From contig JARKIF010000110.1 in assembly GCA_029378245.1 (NCBI GenBank), positions 47,196 through 111,195 on the forward strand: a stretch of 64,000 bases of DNA, in the 5' to 3' direction. The number at the start of each line of letters is the position of its first letter. Positions within the stretch are counted from its first letter, which is position 1. Below the pieces are notes generated by a model that searched no databases, had not been told where the DNA came from, and saw only the letters and a program-made list of their open reading frames with translations. The position numbers and the translations under genes were made by a program. This document shows positions 24,318 through 38,246 of this stretch, piece after piece. This stretch comes from Roridomyces roridus. Taxonomy: Eukaryota; Basidiomycota; Agaricomycetes; Agaricales; Mycenaceae.

Positions 24318-25209
24318 TTATAATACTGCAATTACGACGTTCTGAGTACGCTCTTTAACAACGCGTGGTGGAGGCGGGAGGTATTTCTCTTCCTTGGCTT
24401 GATCCCAAAAACGATCTGGGTCTCGTAACCCTGGCGCCAGATGTCCACCTCCTTCCAACGTCTCCGAAGGTGCATCACCCCAAACCGGTCGTCGATAGCC
24501 TGGGCCGCCTCGGAAAGCGCTTCGTACTCCTTGCCATGCCGACGCGTCGTAATGACAACCTGTAGCAACTTGGGCGACTTGACCAGATCCTGGCACAATT
24601 CCCGCGACAGGATCTCTTTGTCGGACGCCAACGCGATGGTTAACTGTGTCAAGTTTCTAAACTTGGGAAGCGAGTCCCAGTTGGAGTCAATGAGGTGTAG
24701 GCGCTGGATTTGATCGAAGAATTTGGGCAGGTTCTGCCGCCAGTCTTGACGGCATCCAATCAAGGTGAGGTCGACGCAGTGTGTGTGGTTGGGTGTTAGT
24801 GCAGCGTGCAAGACTGTCTCCTGACAAGCCAGAGAGCGGACTGCGGTGCATTTCCGTATGATGTCGGTGCAAATAGTGGTAGCGTGATAAAAAGACTCGG
24901 AGCCAGGAGCGATCGCCCAAAGCGAGTGGATATGAGGAATGATATTTGGCCGTCGGAGATAAAGTTTGAACGAGGCCATCTGGCGCACTGTTGTAAGCAC
25001 AACGCAACCAGAGGAAGCATCTCGATGCAAGTCAATTCATAGATTGCTTTGTTAGTGAGGAGGAGGGATCGGTATGTGCCTTGGGACAGGCCAGATGCAT
25101 AGGCCAAGATGGGCAGCGCAAGCTCAGTGGGTAACTTTGAAAACGGGAAAAAGCCTACACCTCATTATGCTGGATAAAGGAAGATGCCATTCGACTCACC
25201 TGGGGACAT
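24318..25209 (-). pseudogene. F-box-like gene, second copy, two apparent frameshifts
   Basis: Clear paralogue of the gene at 2961-3918. A tiny first exon (ATG at 25209) would splice into KLPTELALPILAYASGLSQ, the F-box-like start, followed by YRSLLLTNKAI. Near 25015 the frame changes: compared with the intact copy (EMFPGVV), two extra bases (CT) lie after the codons for EMLP. Around 24421 one base is missing, just before DPDRFWDQAKEEK, which sits in a third frame. No plausible intron explains either shift. It may be a decaying gene or an assembly error; the rest remains well aligned to its paralogue. Confidence 0.65.
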
Positions 25210-25305
25210 GCCGGTGTTGGTTTGAGAAGTGATCCAGTGATGCCGCATTGATGTCCGAATCTTGGCTTCATCCTTGTACATAGATTACAATTACAATACA
25301 CAAAA

Positions 25306-26312
25306 CTATATGCCTTGCCAATGGTATAGAACGGTACCCTGCATACGGTTAAAAGAGCTCCCAGGACCAACTGACCACCCACCGTGCTGCTATTTTTTTG
25401 TACCACCTTTCGGTTAACAAGAGCAATGAGGCACTTGTTTACACGGGCCTGCGGGAGGTCGGGCGGAGAGATTAGATCCGTCACTGTTGGCTTGTGGGTG
25501 AGCAAGTCATGCGAGTTTGGTGTTGTCGCGCACATTTGACGGTCCTGGCGTTCAATAGTCCATCTATGACGGATTCCATATTCCGCCGTAAATTCTGCAA
25601 CGCGTAAATAGACCGTCAAAGGGTGCGTGGGGACGTACTGGATCGCTACCGCGGAACTCTAGTGGTAGACAAGAGATCACTTTCTCGATCTCAATCTACC
25701 ACAAGGGTTATTTTAGCACCGCTCGAGGGAAATTCGACATACGCTCCGCTCCTTCTTCTCCTTCGCAGTGAGTTTGGGCTTGCCAGGCTTCTTCTTCCCA
25801 GCTGGTTTGTTCGATGTCACCGAGGTGGCCGTGGTCGTCAGCCCTGCATAGGTGATGTCGATGTCCGTTTGCTCCATAGTCTTCGTCATTTCAGCTTCGC
25901 GAGCGGCGGCGGCGGCCTTTGCTTGTTGCATGGCCTCCATTGCAGTAATCGCGTCGCGTTCTGCAGTGAAAGATTATCAAAACACGGCAGTCTGTGGCAC
26001 GGACATGCCTGCTCGCCGTTTAGCCATTTCCAACGACGCCTCTGTCGGAGCCTGCGGCCAGTCGGTTGTAAGGGAGTTCATTTTCATGACATAGAGCCAG
26101 CTGGCGAAGGACTCGTTGAATGTCGCGAGAGAGTCGCTGAGATGTTTTATGCCCTCGACATTGACCTGGAGCCTCTCTGTTTCGTCTGCCAGTTCAGATA
26201 TTGCGGCGTCAAGGAAAGACACGTCGGTGTGAGCATCGGGGTCCGAGGCAGATGTGGCAAACAGCGAGCTCTGCGAGACGCGCCTGAGGGGTGTTCGCGG
26301 TGGTTGCGGCAT
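25306..26312 (-). CDS. DAM1: DASH complex subunit Dam1 with C-terminal extension
   Basis: Six exons (26312-26009, 25960-25743, 25695-25639, 25594-25534, 25483-25383, 25338-25306) total 774 nt and encode 257 residues in frame. The Dam1 core is at residues 30-100: ISELADETERLQVNVEGIKH and SLATFNESFASWLYVMKMNS. A helical alanine-rich linker and a basic stretch (KKKPGKPKLTAKEKKERS) follow. The last 80 residues (LPLEFRGSDP, DLISPPDLPQARVNKCLIAL, GTVLYHWQGI) look like a small folded module. Dam1 is the main Aurora B-regulated contact of the DASH ring with microtubules. The first intron has a GC donor. The core call is firm; the tail rests on my splicing. Confidence 0.8.
25961..26008 (-). other. Apparent GC-AG intron in DAM1
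   Basis: The first DAM1 intron begins GCATGT and ends CTGCAG, 48 bp. It restores EMAKRRA-ERDAITAMEAM in frame. The nearest GT donor shifts the frame, so the GC donor is required by the translation. Confidence 0.7.
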
Positions 26313-26352
26313 GATGATGACGACACAGCCACATTTCTGACTCTCGCTCTGC
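26313..26352. promoter_or_regulatory. 40-bp divergent promoter between DAM1 and PRP2
   Basis: The start codons of two divergent genes lie 40 bp apart, so transcription start sites must sit within or beyond this gap and the 5' leaders probably overlap. No TATA box or known palindrome is visible. Confidence 0.6.
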
Positions 26353-30026
<3,674 letters not shown>

Positions 30027-30412
30027 TTGTATTTGTACGACGGAGATGTTGCATGGCCTACACACCTTTGACCTGCGTCATTTGGCAACGTCTGTTGCAG
30101 AGGTTTCGTACGGCGTTTCATTAATTTCATTACTCGCACGTAAAAATATTTACTGCTCCTGCACTCGCTAATGCAAGTCTTCCGCCGTTCTCATGCCAGT
30201 ATTTCTCGAGGATTTCTCCGCTCTTCTCCAGTCTTCTCCACACTTGCTCCACAAGGCTCCACACCATAATCTTGCCGAAACAACGGACATCAAAAATGCG
30301 GTGCAAGTGATTGGCGGCCCCTCGAAGTCGCTGGCGCCCGCAAAGCACTCTGTGAAATATAAGTTGCAAGTTGGGTCCGGGGCTGGCACCCATTTCCATC
30401 ACACTCTGCACA
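30027..30412. other. Intergenic region PRP2 to ABM gene
   Basis: About 390 bp holding the PRP2 3' end and the 5' region of the next gene. An antisense open frame spans it but resembles nothing. No repeat or RNA gene seen. Confidence 0.5.
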
Positions 30413-30760
30413 ATGGTTTTCGTCGTCATCGCACACATGTACGCCAAGGAGGGCAAAGACGTCGAAGAGAAGATTCGTGGCAAGCTCATTGAAGCATCCA
30501 AGACGTATCTGTCTACCGACAAGGAGACACTGTCATACCATGCAGTCCAGTCCACAACCGACCCGCGCGCATGGACGCTTTTTGAACGGTATCAGACGGA
30601 GAGTGTGAGTGGCCATTTCTCTTCATCGCGGCCTTGTTTGACGATGGTCAAGAGCTTTGCACTGCACGCAGAGAACCCGTACTACAAGCCGTTCCAGGAG
30701 TTCATGGTTCCGCTCATCGAGATGGACAAGGTGGATATTCGGCAGTACAACGAGGTTTGA
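30413..30760 (+). CDS. Small ABM-domain protein (antibiotic biosynthesis monooxygenase-like)
   Basis: About 100-115 residues, the normal length for a one-domain dimeric alpha/beta-barrel ABM protein. The pattern MVFVVIAHMYAKEGKDVEEK, then YHAVQSTTDPRAWTLFERY and HAENPYYKPFQEFMVPL, fits the family. A 48-bp GTGAGT...CAAG segment after ERYQTES is probably an intron; its length is a multiple of three, so an unspliced reading is also open. Members include quinol and heme monooxygenases and many stress proteins of unknown substrate. The function here cannot be narrowed further. Confidence 0.72.
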   Translation: MVFVVIAHMYAKEGKDVEEKIRGKLIEASKTYLSTDKETLSYHAVQSTTDPRAWTLFERYQTESVSGHFSSSRPCLTMVKSFALHAENPYYKPFQEFMVPLIEMDKVDIRQYNEV

Positions 30761-30845
30761 GATTGTGGGGATATGTACAGAAAATTAATTGATTTGAGTG
30801 CCCCTGTGTGCAATTGTGAGAGAGAATTGAGACCATGCATGCGAG

Positions 30846-30853
30846 TGACGTCA
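30846..30853. promoter_or_regulatory. CRE palindrome upstream of the phytochrome
   Basis: A perfect TGACGTCA lies 116 bp upstream of the phytochrome ATG. It is the consensus site for ATF/CREB-type bZIP factors. A TATATAT stretch follows at 30898-30904. Binding is inferred. Confidence 0.45.
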
Positions 30854-30897
30854 GAGGACTGGGATCAATCCACTCTCTCCCTTCTCCTTCTTCCGAT

Positions 30898-30904
30898 TAT
30901 ATAT
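30898..30904 (+). promoter_or_regulatory. TATA-like stretch upstream of the phytochrome
   Basis: TATATAT lies 65 bp before the ATG at 30969, a reasonable core-promoter distance. Motif only. Confidence 0.35.
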
Positions 30905-30968
30905 CGACGACATCCTCCCTACTCAACGAGGATATACTACACAGAGGCTGGGGAGACCATCGTCCGAT

Positions 30969-33900
30969 ATGACCTTCAGCGACTCGGACGCCCCCACCTC
31001 GGCCTTCGTCTACCCTATCAGGTCCCTGTTGACCAATACGATACAGCGTGCCCAAGCTGCTGCAGCCGTCGATGACACCGTCGATATCCAGGCCCGACCT
31101 CCTGTGCCGCGCTCGAGATCTGTCTCTGAATCTTCAGCGGCGGCAGACGCTCCTCCCAAAAAATCCCGCAAGAAGCGTCGCCCGCCTCCAAATTTTAGGC
31201 ATTTCCCAGCCGAGCAGTCGCCCCGGTCCTTCACTGCAACTTATCAGGGAAAGGCCGACGACCCACCTCCTGACTCTCTCGCCGTCTTCATACCCTCTCC
31301 ATCACTCTCGGATGTAGCCTCGCCTGCTCCAGAGCCTAAACAGCTCCATGAGCCGCCCCAGCGAGAGCCCAGGGCTCGTCCGAGACAGGTTCCCGTGAGC
31401 GATGATCCATTGCCTCCCGAGGAGGTGCCAGACACGATTCCGTGGAACCCCTCTCAGTACAATTTTGTGCACCTCCCGCCCCTGCCCCCCAGTTCCACCA
31501 CCGTCTCGAGTGCAAATGAACGCGCTGCATTCGTCTTCACCTCCTCGAAAAGTACGAGTCCAGCTCCCTTTTCCAGAAGCCCCTCACCCCCGCCGGGAGA
31601 CCCTCCTCCAGGAGATCCCCAGCGGTCCGATTCCTCCATGTCCAACGCCGCATCGGGATCCGCATCACAATCAGGTTCGACATCGCAATCGGGCTCGACC
31701 TCGCAATCAGGCTCTGAGGCCAGCGAGCTCCTTGCTACCGTCCGATTTCAACACGTCCAAAACCCGGACGGCCACCACGTCATCACAGGTCGGGAGGGTA
31801 AGCTTGCACGATGCGAAGACGAGGTGCGTTATCATTTCTTTTGTCCAAACCTAATTTCTAACGCGTACATTAGCCCATTCGAACACCGGGCGCAGTTCAG
31901 GGTTTTGGGGTGCTTATAGCTGTGGATGAGCTGGAGGATTCTTTGGTTGTCCGTCAAGTCTCCGAGGTTCGTCTGTTCACAGCATATACACGCTGTGGTT
32001 GACCCCGACCTACAGAATGCCGAGGAACTCCTCGGACTATCGCCCAAATTCCTCTTCTCTCTCGAATGCTTCACCGACACCCTCCCAGAGTCTCAAGCAG
32101 GGGTTCTCTGGGACAATATTCAATTCCTCTCCGAATCCGATCTCAACACCCAAGACGAAGAGGCCTCGCCGCACGTGTTTTCGCTATCCGGTTGGGGAGC
32201 ACCCGGAAGTGCCGCTCCCAATGATCAAGAGGCCAGCGGCGGTCGACGCCCCTGGACGTGCTGGTGCGCCGTGCATCGCCCATCGGACCCTACCGGCGGG
32301 GACAGCACGGGGCTCATCATCATGGAGTTTGAGCTTGAGCGGGACACGTTGAACCCACTTTACCCAACTCTTGCGGATGAGATGGGCACGGTAGGCATCG
32401 CAACACCGGGTTCAGAAGACAGTGGGACGCAGAGCACGGAGACTGGAGGCACGTCCACGGATGGGTCCGAGCAGACGTTGCTTGGAGGGCCAACACCATC
32501 TCCCTCGTCGGTGGCGCTCCCCACACCGAGCGAAGAGGAGGCGCGGACCCCCTCTGCGGAGGACATTCTCGAGAGCACCACGTCACGGGCCAAACCGCTG
32601 CCCGCCTTGGAGCGCTTGCGGCGGATCGCACGAGGAGAAACGGCTCCTGGTACAGAGCCAACCTCACCTTCGGAGACCCGTTCGCGTCGCTCACGACGGT
32701 CGAGTGGCGGGTCGCGAGGTGGTGTGGGTATGATGGATGTTTTCGCAGTCATGGCTCAAGTACATTGATTTTTCGTTCTCTCATGCTCGACTGATATTTT
32801 TTGGCAGATTAATGAACAACTCGGCACACCAACTTCGCTCGAGGCAAGTTTTTTTTTTTGAACTTGGTGGTGCCAGGATGAATCTAACTTATTTGTGCAG
32901 GAGTTCCTGCAGGTTGTCGTTGGTGTGATCAAGGACCTATCGCAGTTTCACCGCGTATTGGTGTATCAGTTTGACGAGATGTGGAATGGCCAAGTCGTTG
33001 CGGAGCTCTTGGACTGGAGCAAGACGCATGATTTGTACAGGGGGCTGCATTTTCCGGCTGCAGATATCCCGGCGCAGGCGAGGCAGTTGTATGCGATCAG
33101 TTTGTATTTTCTTCTTCTCTGCTCTGATATCGGCTGACTGGGAGCTGCAGACAAAGTTCGTTTGTTGTATGACCGCTCGCAGAGCACTGCGCGTATCGTC
33201 GTGCGCAATAAGGAGGATTTGAAGACACCTTTGGTGTGTTCTTTCTCGCGGCTTCCTTTTTTACGCTAACTTTCTTGAGTAGAACATGACCCACTGCTAT
33301 TTGCGCGCCATGAGTCCCATACACATCAAATGTGTGTTCATGTTTATTTCACCAACTTTTCTCATTGCCCACAGATCTGGAGAACATGGGCGTTCGCGCG
33401 TCCATGTCCGTTGTGCGTGTTACCCTTGCTGCATACTCCGATTACCTTCTCAACTACTTCTCAGTCCATAATGGCGTTTGGGACACTCTGGGGTCTTGTA
33501 ACGTGCCATTCATACGGCAAACACGGAATGCGGGTGTCCTTCCCCGTCCGGCAGATGCTGCGTCTGCTCAGTCAGTCCATATCGCGGAATATTGAGCGAT
33601 TGAGCTACGCACAACGGTTGACGACGCGGAAACTGATCAACACTGTTGCGTCAGACCATCACCCGGTACGCTGGTTTTCGTTCCTCATGCGTTGCTGATC
33701 AGTCTGTAGACTGGTTACATAGTCAGTAATGCGGATGACCTGCTGGGGTTGTTTGATGCAGACTTCGGTGTGCTTGTTGTATGTTGTTATTGGTTGATGT
33801 GACCGACCATTCCTCTGACAACTGGGCTTAGATTGGGGAGGCTGCCAAGATGATGGGACCTAGTGAACATGGGCAGGAAATTCTCATTATGGCCGAGTAT

Positions 33901-36274
33901 CTACGACTGAAGCAGTTCACGTATGTTTTGAACTTTTCTCTCCCATCCTTGATAACATCATTTTTAGGACTATTCAGTGCTCACAGGGCGTCACGACAGA
34001 CTTTCCGGACCTCACGCTCGCGGCGGAACTCGAAGTCATCGCGGGGCTGCTTTATGTACCGCTGTCGAGCGAGGGCAAGGATTTCATTTGCTTTCTGCGC
34101 AAAGGGCAGCCACGACATGTCAATTGGGCCGGCAACCCGAACGCGAAGAAGGGGCTGGGGCCTGAGACTGTCCTCGAGCCGCGGAAGTCGTTTGCGATCT
34201 GGTCCGAGATGATCGCGGGACGTTGTCGTGTGTGGACGGATGAGCAGCTCGAGACGGCTGGTGTGTTGGCGTTGGTGTATGGCAAATTTATCGAGGTGTG
34301 GAGGCAGAAGGAGAACGCGCTTCAAACGACGCGACTTACTAATCTGTTGTTGTCGAATGCGTCGCATGAAGTGAGGACGCCGCTGAATCATATCATCAAG
34401 TGTGTATTTTGGATGCAAGTGTTCCATTCAACTGATTGCCTTTTTTTTGACAGTTATCTCGAAATGGCGCTCAACGGGCCATTAGACGATGAGACGAGGG
34501 ATAATCTCAGCCGCTCGCACGCTGCGTCCAAAGTGAGATTTGATCATGCTGCGGTCTTTGGCGAGCGCTAATTCTGTTGCAGAGTCTGTTGTTTACCATC
34601 AATGACTTGCTGGTACGTTTGACAACGTTTATGGTGGTGCACCGGGTGTTCTGAACTTGCATATTTCAGGATCTCACTCGGCTCGAGAGCGGGAACGAGA
34701 CGTCGTTCAATGAGCCCTTCGATCTGCAGGATGCGATCGACGATGCGACTCACCTGTATCGGAAAGAGGCGCAACGTCGGAACATTCGGTTCATCATGGG
34801 GCTTGACCAATCCCCCAAGACGGTTGTCGGTGATTCTAAAAAGATCCGGACGGTGGTGCAGAACCTCACTGCCAACTCGCGTGCGTATTCTGTGGTCTGG
34901 CATATAATAACCAGAGTTGACCGCTTTTGCAGTCAAATACACGACCGAGGGATCCATAACGGTAGGGTGCACTACCTTTGGAGAGCCCGAGGGGCTGCGT
35001 TCTCCGAGTCAGATGGCCGTTGAGATCGTTGTGGCCGACACTGGGTGTGGGATTCCGCCCGAGAAACTTGGGAGCATATTCCGAGAGTTCGAGCAAGTCG
35101 AACAGATGGAGCCCAAAAGCAGTGGCGGGAGTGGTGTTGGACTGGGGCTTGCCGTCGTGGCGAGGATAGTGGAACAGTGCGTCCAAGACAACCTTTTTAT
35201 ACTTTTTCTGATCATCTCAGACTCGGTGGCCAGCTTCGCGTTGAATCCAAGGTGGATGAGGGATCCCGATTTTCATTTTTGATTCCGCTGTTATTGTCCG
35301 ATGATGGCGAGGCGATGGTCATATCGTCTTCCGGGTCCTCCAAAAAATCCTCCCTCAGTTCTTTGCAAAGCCGTTCACGCAAGGCCAGTTTCACGAGCCT
35401 AGAATCGAAGAGCGGCATAGACTCCCTCGTGGAAGCCCTCTCGTCGAATCATATGGTCTCTACGTCTCCCCACGGGAGCATTCATAAACGCACCCGATCT
35501 TCGTCTCCACCGCTGGTCTTACCAAAACAGCCTGGTATATTTGAGGTCTCAGATTCGAGTGTGCCTCTGCGGCCAGTCAAAGTCGACGGGTTCAACATTG
35601 ACTCGCCTCTCCCGACGCCTGGCGAGAACGATATCTATGAACTCTGTGCTTCGGTGCCACAGACTCCTGCCGAGTCGGTTCCCCCAACGTTGGCTGTCAT
35701 GCCTCCTGTCGGCGACGATTTATCCAAACTGCGGGTGCTCATTGTCGAGGTCAATTTTTTTACGATGAAATTTAAGCAACTTCTGAACTTTTTGCAGGAC
35801 AATGATATCAACAGGAAGGTGCTCGCCAAGAGGTTACGTCTTGACGGTCACGTTGTGGTCAACACTACCAATGGCCAAGAAGGACTCGACAAAGTCATCT
35901 CGGACCGCGATTTCGACGCCATCTTTATGGATATCCAGATGCCGATCCTTGACGGATACGCGGCTACTGAACGCATCCGCGCTCTGGAAAAGTCGACTCC
36001 GTCAGAGCAATGTGCTCGTCTCTCGAACCGTCTGAATGGAGGACACATACCCATCTTTGCCGTGTCTGCCAGCCTCCTGGAGGAGCGCCGCGAGGCAATC
36101 ATGGCTCATGGAATGGACGGTTGGATCTTGAAGCCCATAGACTTTAAGCGACTCAAGGTCATCCTCAAAGGCGTGACTGATCCTGCTCAGCGAGAGCTAG
36201 ACGTGTATCATCCAGGTTGTAGCTGGGAGGCTGGCGGGTGGTTAGCCGACCCACCAGCCCCGACGCCTTCCTAA
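30969..36274 (+). CDS. Fungal phytochrome, hybrid histidine kinase (PAS-GAF-PHY-HisKA-HATPase-REC)
   Basis: A many-exon gene for roughly 1,450 residues. The first 270 are disordered, proline/serine rich, and include tandem SQSGST units. The PAS domain follows; Cys282 in RCEDEPIRTPGAVQGFG is at the biliverdin-attachment position of bacterial and fungal phytochromes. The GAF domain carries DIPAQARQLYAI. The PHY tongue motif PRKSFAIW is present. The kinase has the H-box SNASHEVRTPLNHI, the N-box NLTANSLKYT and DTGCGIPPEKLG. After a linker, the receiver has VLIVEDNDIN, the phosphoacceptor Asp in FMDIQMPILDG, and WILKPID. It should sense red/far-red light and feed a His-Asp phosphorelay. Confidence 0.95.
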
Positions 36275-36463
36275 TTTATATCTTCTTGGGTTTTTTGTTT
36301 GCTTGCTTTGACCTGTACCGTACGATAATGTGACATTCACGAACCCCATTATCTGTATCCATAATCCTATACACACAATCATGTATTTCAGTACACATAC
36401 ATGTAGTAAATTAAAAAAAGATTGGAAACTGCTGCGCGAATAATGATATTATGTCTATGTGGT

Positions 36464-37879
36464 CTACAGAAATCCAAAAGTGCGCCCGATGATATCGTGC
36501 AGACCCTCTTGCACTCCCAGGTAATTATGCCCACCAGCCAGCGACTGAACATATACTACCCTTCTTCCATTGGATTCTGTGAATTCTTGTATGGTGCCAA
36601 AGTTGCGCAGCTCGACGCTAGTGATGATGGCCTGACGCGCTTCTTTGTACTTGGCGAGGCCGTCACTGAATTCGGTCCATTCCTCCTTTGTTAGCGAGGC
36701 GGGGTTCGCAGGAAGGGAGGGAATAGCAGGGAGGTGCGGCTCCAGAAATGCGTTGAAGAGGGCTTCGGAGTGGCTGTAAGGGATTTCCCAATCGTTTTCT
36801 GTGGGTCACTTTGGTATCACATAGAAGAAGAGAAGAGAATGAATGAATACCGGCATGGGCGAGCAGCACTGGACCCTTGATTCTCTGTTGAACTGGTCAA
36901 TACATATTCCGCCGACGGAAAGAAGAGCGTACAGGAACCAAGGTGTCAGTCTTGAACGTGTGAAGAATCCGATTTTTGACGAAATCTGCCGCGAGTTAGC
37001 ATGGGCCACAGGGAAAAATTGAAGCTACTTGCCCGCGGCAAAGGGGATCATAGTCAAGGGTCGTAACACGGGGGCAATCTGGAGGATACTGTACGTGTCT
37101 AGCACCCGGGAAATGCTGGAGAATGGTGACATGAGGACGAGACCTCTCGGTGCAATGCCCTCATCTGAAAGTTCAGATGCGAGGAGGGCAGACACGCCCG
37201 TTCCTAGGCTGTGCCCCAGGATGAGAATCTGGTCGGCAGTCGCGCCATTCTGGATAAGCCAATTCCAGGCAGCGCGCGCATCGAGTGCCAAGCCAGCCTC
37301 GGACGGTTTGCCCGTACTGTCGCCAAAGCCCCGATAATCGAGCGCAAGGACGTTGGCGCCAAGACGAGATGAGTAGGCAGTATATTGCTGGACACGAGCA
37401 CTGAATGCACGAGTCGCGGCATTGCCGTGGAAGAAGAGGATCGTCGGGTGAGTTTGCAGCGCATCCCGGATAAGCAGGGCAGGCTCGGAAGGGATTTCGG
37501 GGAGAGAATGATAGTACGAGTCGGGCAGGACGAACCACGCTCCGAGAGATTCGTGGTCCGCCGTTTCCACCCTCAAATTGATAGTCTTGTTCGGCGCGAG
37601 CCCATACGCCTCCGGGACATCGAACTTTGCAGACCAAGGGATCTTGACAGCATGCAAGAACTGTCAAATACAAGTCAGAAACTGTGCAGGAGACTGGGGA
37701 GCAGAGACACGCACCAGAACACTTTACGCGTGCATGAGCCAAAAAAATCCTTGAGAAATGATAAGGTCTCACTGAGTCTGGATGTAGGGGACCGTCAACA
37801 GTACTATTGAGAGCACGTATAGACCGCCCAACGCAGCGAAGAACTTCCTGGCAAGAGGCAAGAAGCCCTGACTGGGCAT
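36464..37879 (-). CDS. Alpha/beta hydrolase, ABHD12/Bem46-like
   Basis: A single N-terminal membrane anchor (ALGGLYVLSIVLLTVPYI) precedes a serine hydrolase domain of about 350 residues. The oxyanion region is FFHGNAATRAF, with the conserved DYRGFGDSTG. The nucleophile elbow is GHSLGTG. The acid is in HAENDWEIPYSHSEALF and the histidine in GGHNYLG. Such proteins are membrane-bound (lyso)phospholipid or monoacylglycerol lipases; Bem46 relatives affect polarity and cell shape. Two splicing oddities are needed: a 7-nt microexon (37716-37722) after VPYIQT, and a GC-AG intron after PFAA. The final exons end RTFGFL. Confidence 0.82.
37716..37722 (-). other. Predicted 7-nt microexon of the ABHD12-like gene
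   Basis: Exon 1 ends in phase 2 at ACTCA/GTGAGA, but the main exon starts in phase 0 at TTCTTGCATG. A TGTTCTG segment flanked by AAAG and GTGCGT restores the frame as QTHVL-FLHAVK, with flanking introns of 50 and 58 bp. Inferred from frame only. Confidence 0.45.
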
Positions 37880-38114
37880 TGAAGTGGAGGTAGGCTCGAT
37901 ACAGTCTCTCTAATGATTTGATCTCGTTCGATGGCGGCTCAAAAATCCACCAGGCCTGCAGGCTTATGCTATGACTACATTCCCTCATAACGAATCGGAT
38001 GTCGACTGTGGTGGAAGACACAGGCCACCCGACCAACTTGTACTTGGCTTGAGCCCATTACCCCTGCCGAGATCATTGATTGCTCGGCAAAGCAAAAAAG
38101 TAAACAGGAGCTCC

Positions 38115-38246
38115 TTCTTCATCTCATGCAGTGGAGCTCCCGATGTCGACCTCCGAGCTATCCAACAGAGGGTCCCATCCTTCTTCATCTCATGCAGTGG
38201 AGCTCCCAATGTCGACCTCCGAGCTATCCAACAGAGGGTCCCAAGC
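38115..38246. repeat. Two-copy 66-bp tandem duplication at the 5' end of the BOR1-like gene
   Basis: The 66-bp unit beginning TTCTTCATCTCATGCAGTGG occurs at 38115 and again at 38181 with about one mismatch (CCCGATG versus CCCAATG). The length is a multiple of three. Each unit contains an in-frame ATG (38143 and 38209) and encodes MSTSELSNRGS, so the duplication lies across the start of the coding region. Confidence 0.85.

Noticed and set aside
32360..32752. Minus-strand open frames of 124-130 residues
   Set aside because: They mirror the phytochrome linker exon between the PAS and GAF regions, and the sense frame is clearly the gene.
35045..36274. Separate 409-residue protein at the phytochrome 3' end
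   Set aside because: It is the receiver-domain exon read through an intron. Splicing at about 35749-35797 restores VLIVEDNDIN and joins it to the kinase.
37173..38036. 287-residue minus-strand frame
   Set aside because: A shifted frame across the ABHD12-like exons. The family motifs (GHSLG, DYRGFG) lie in the other frame.
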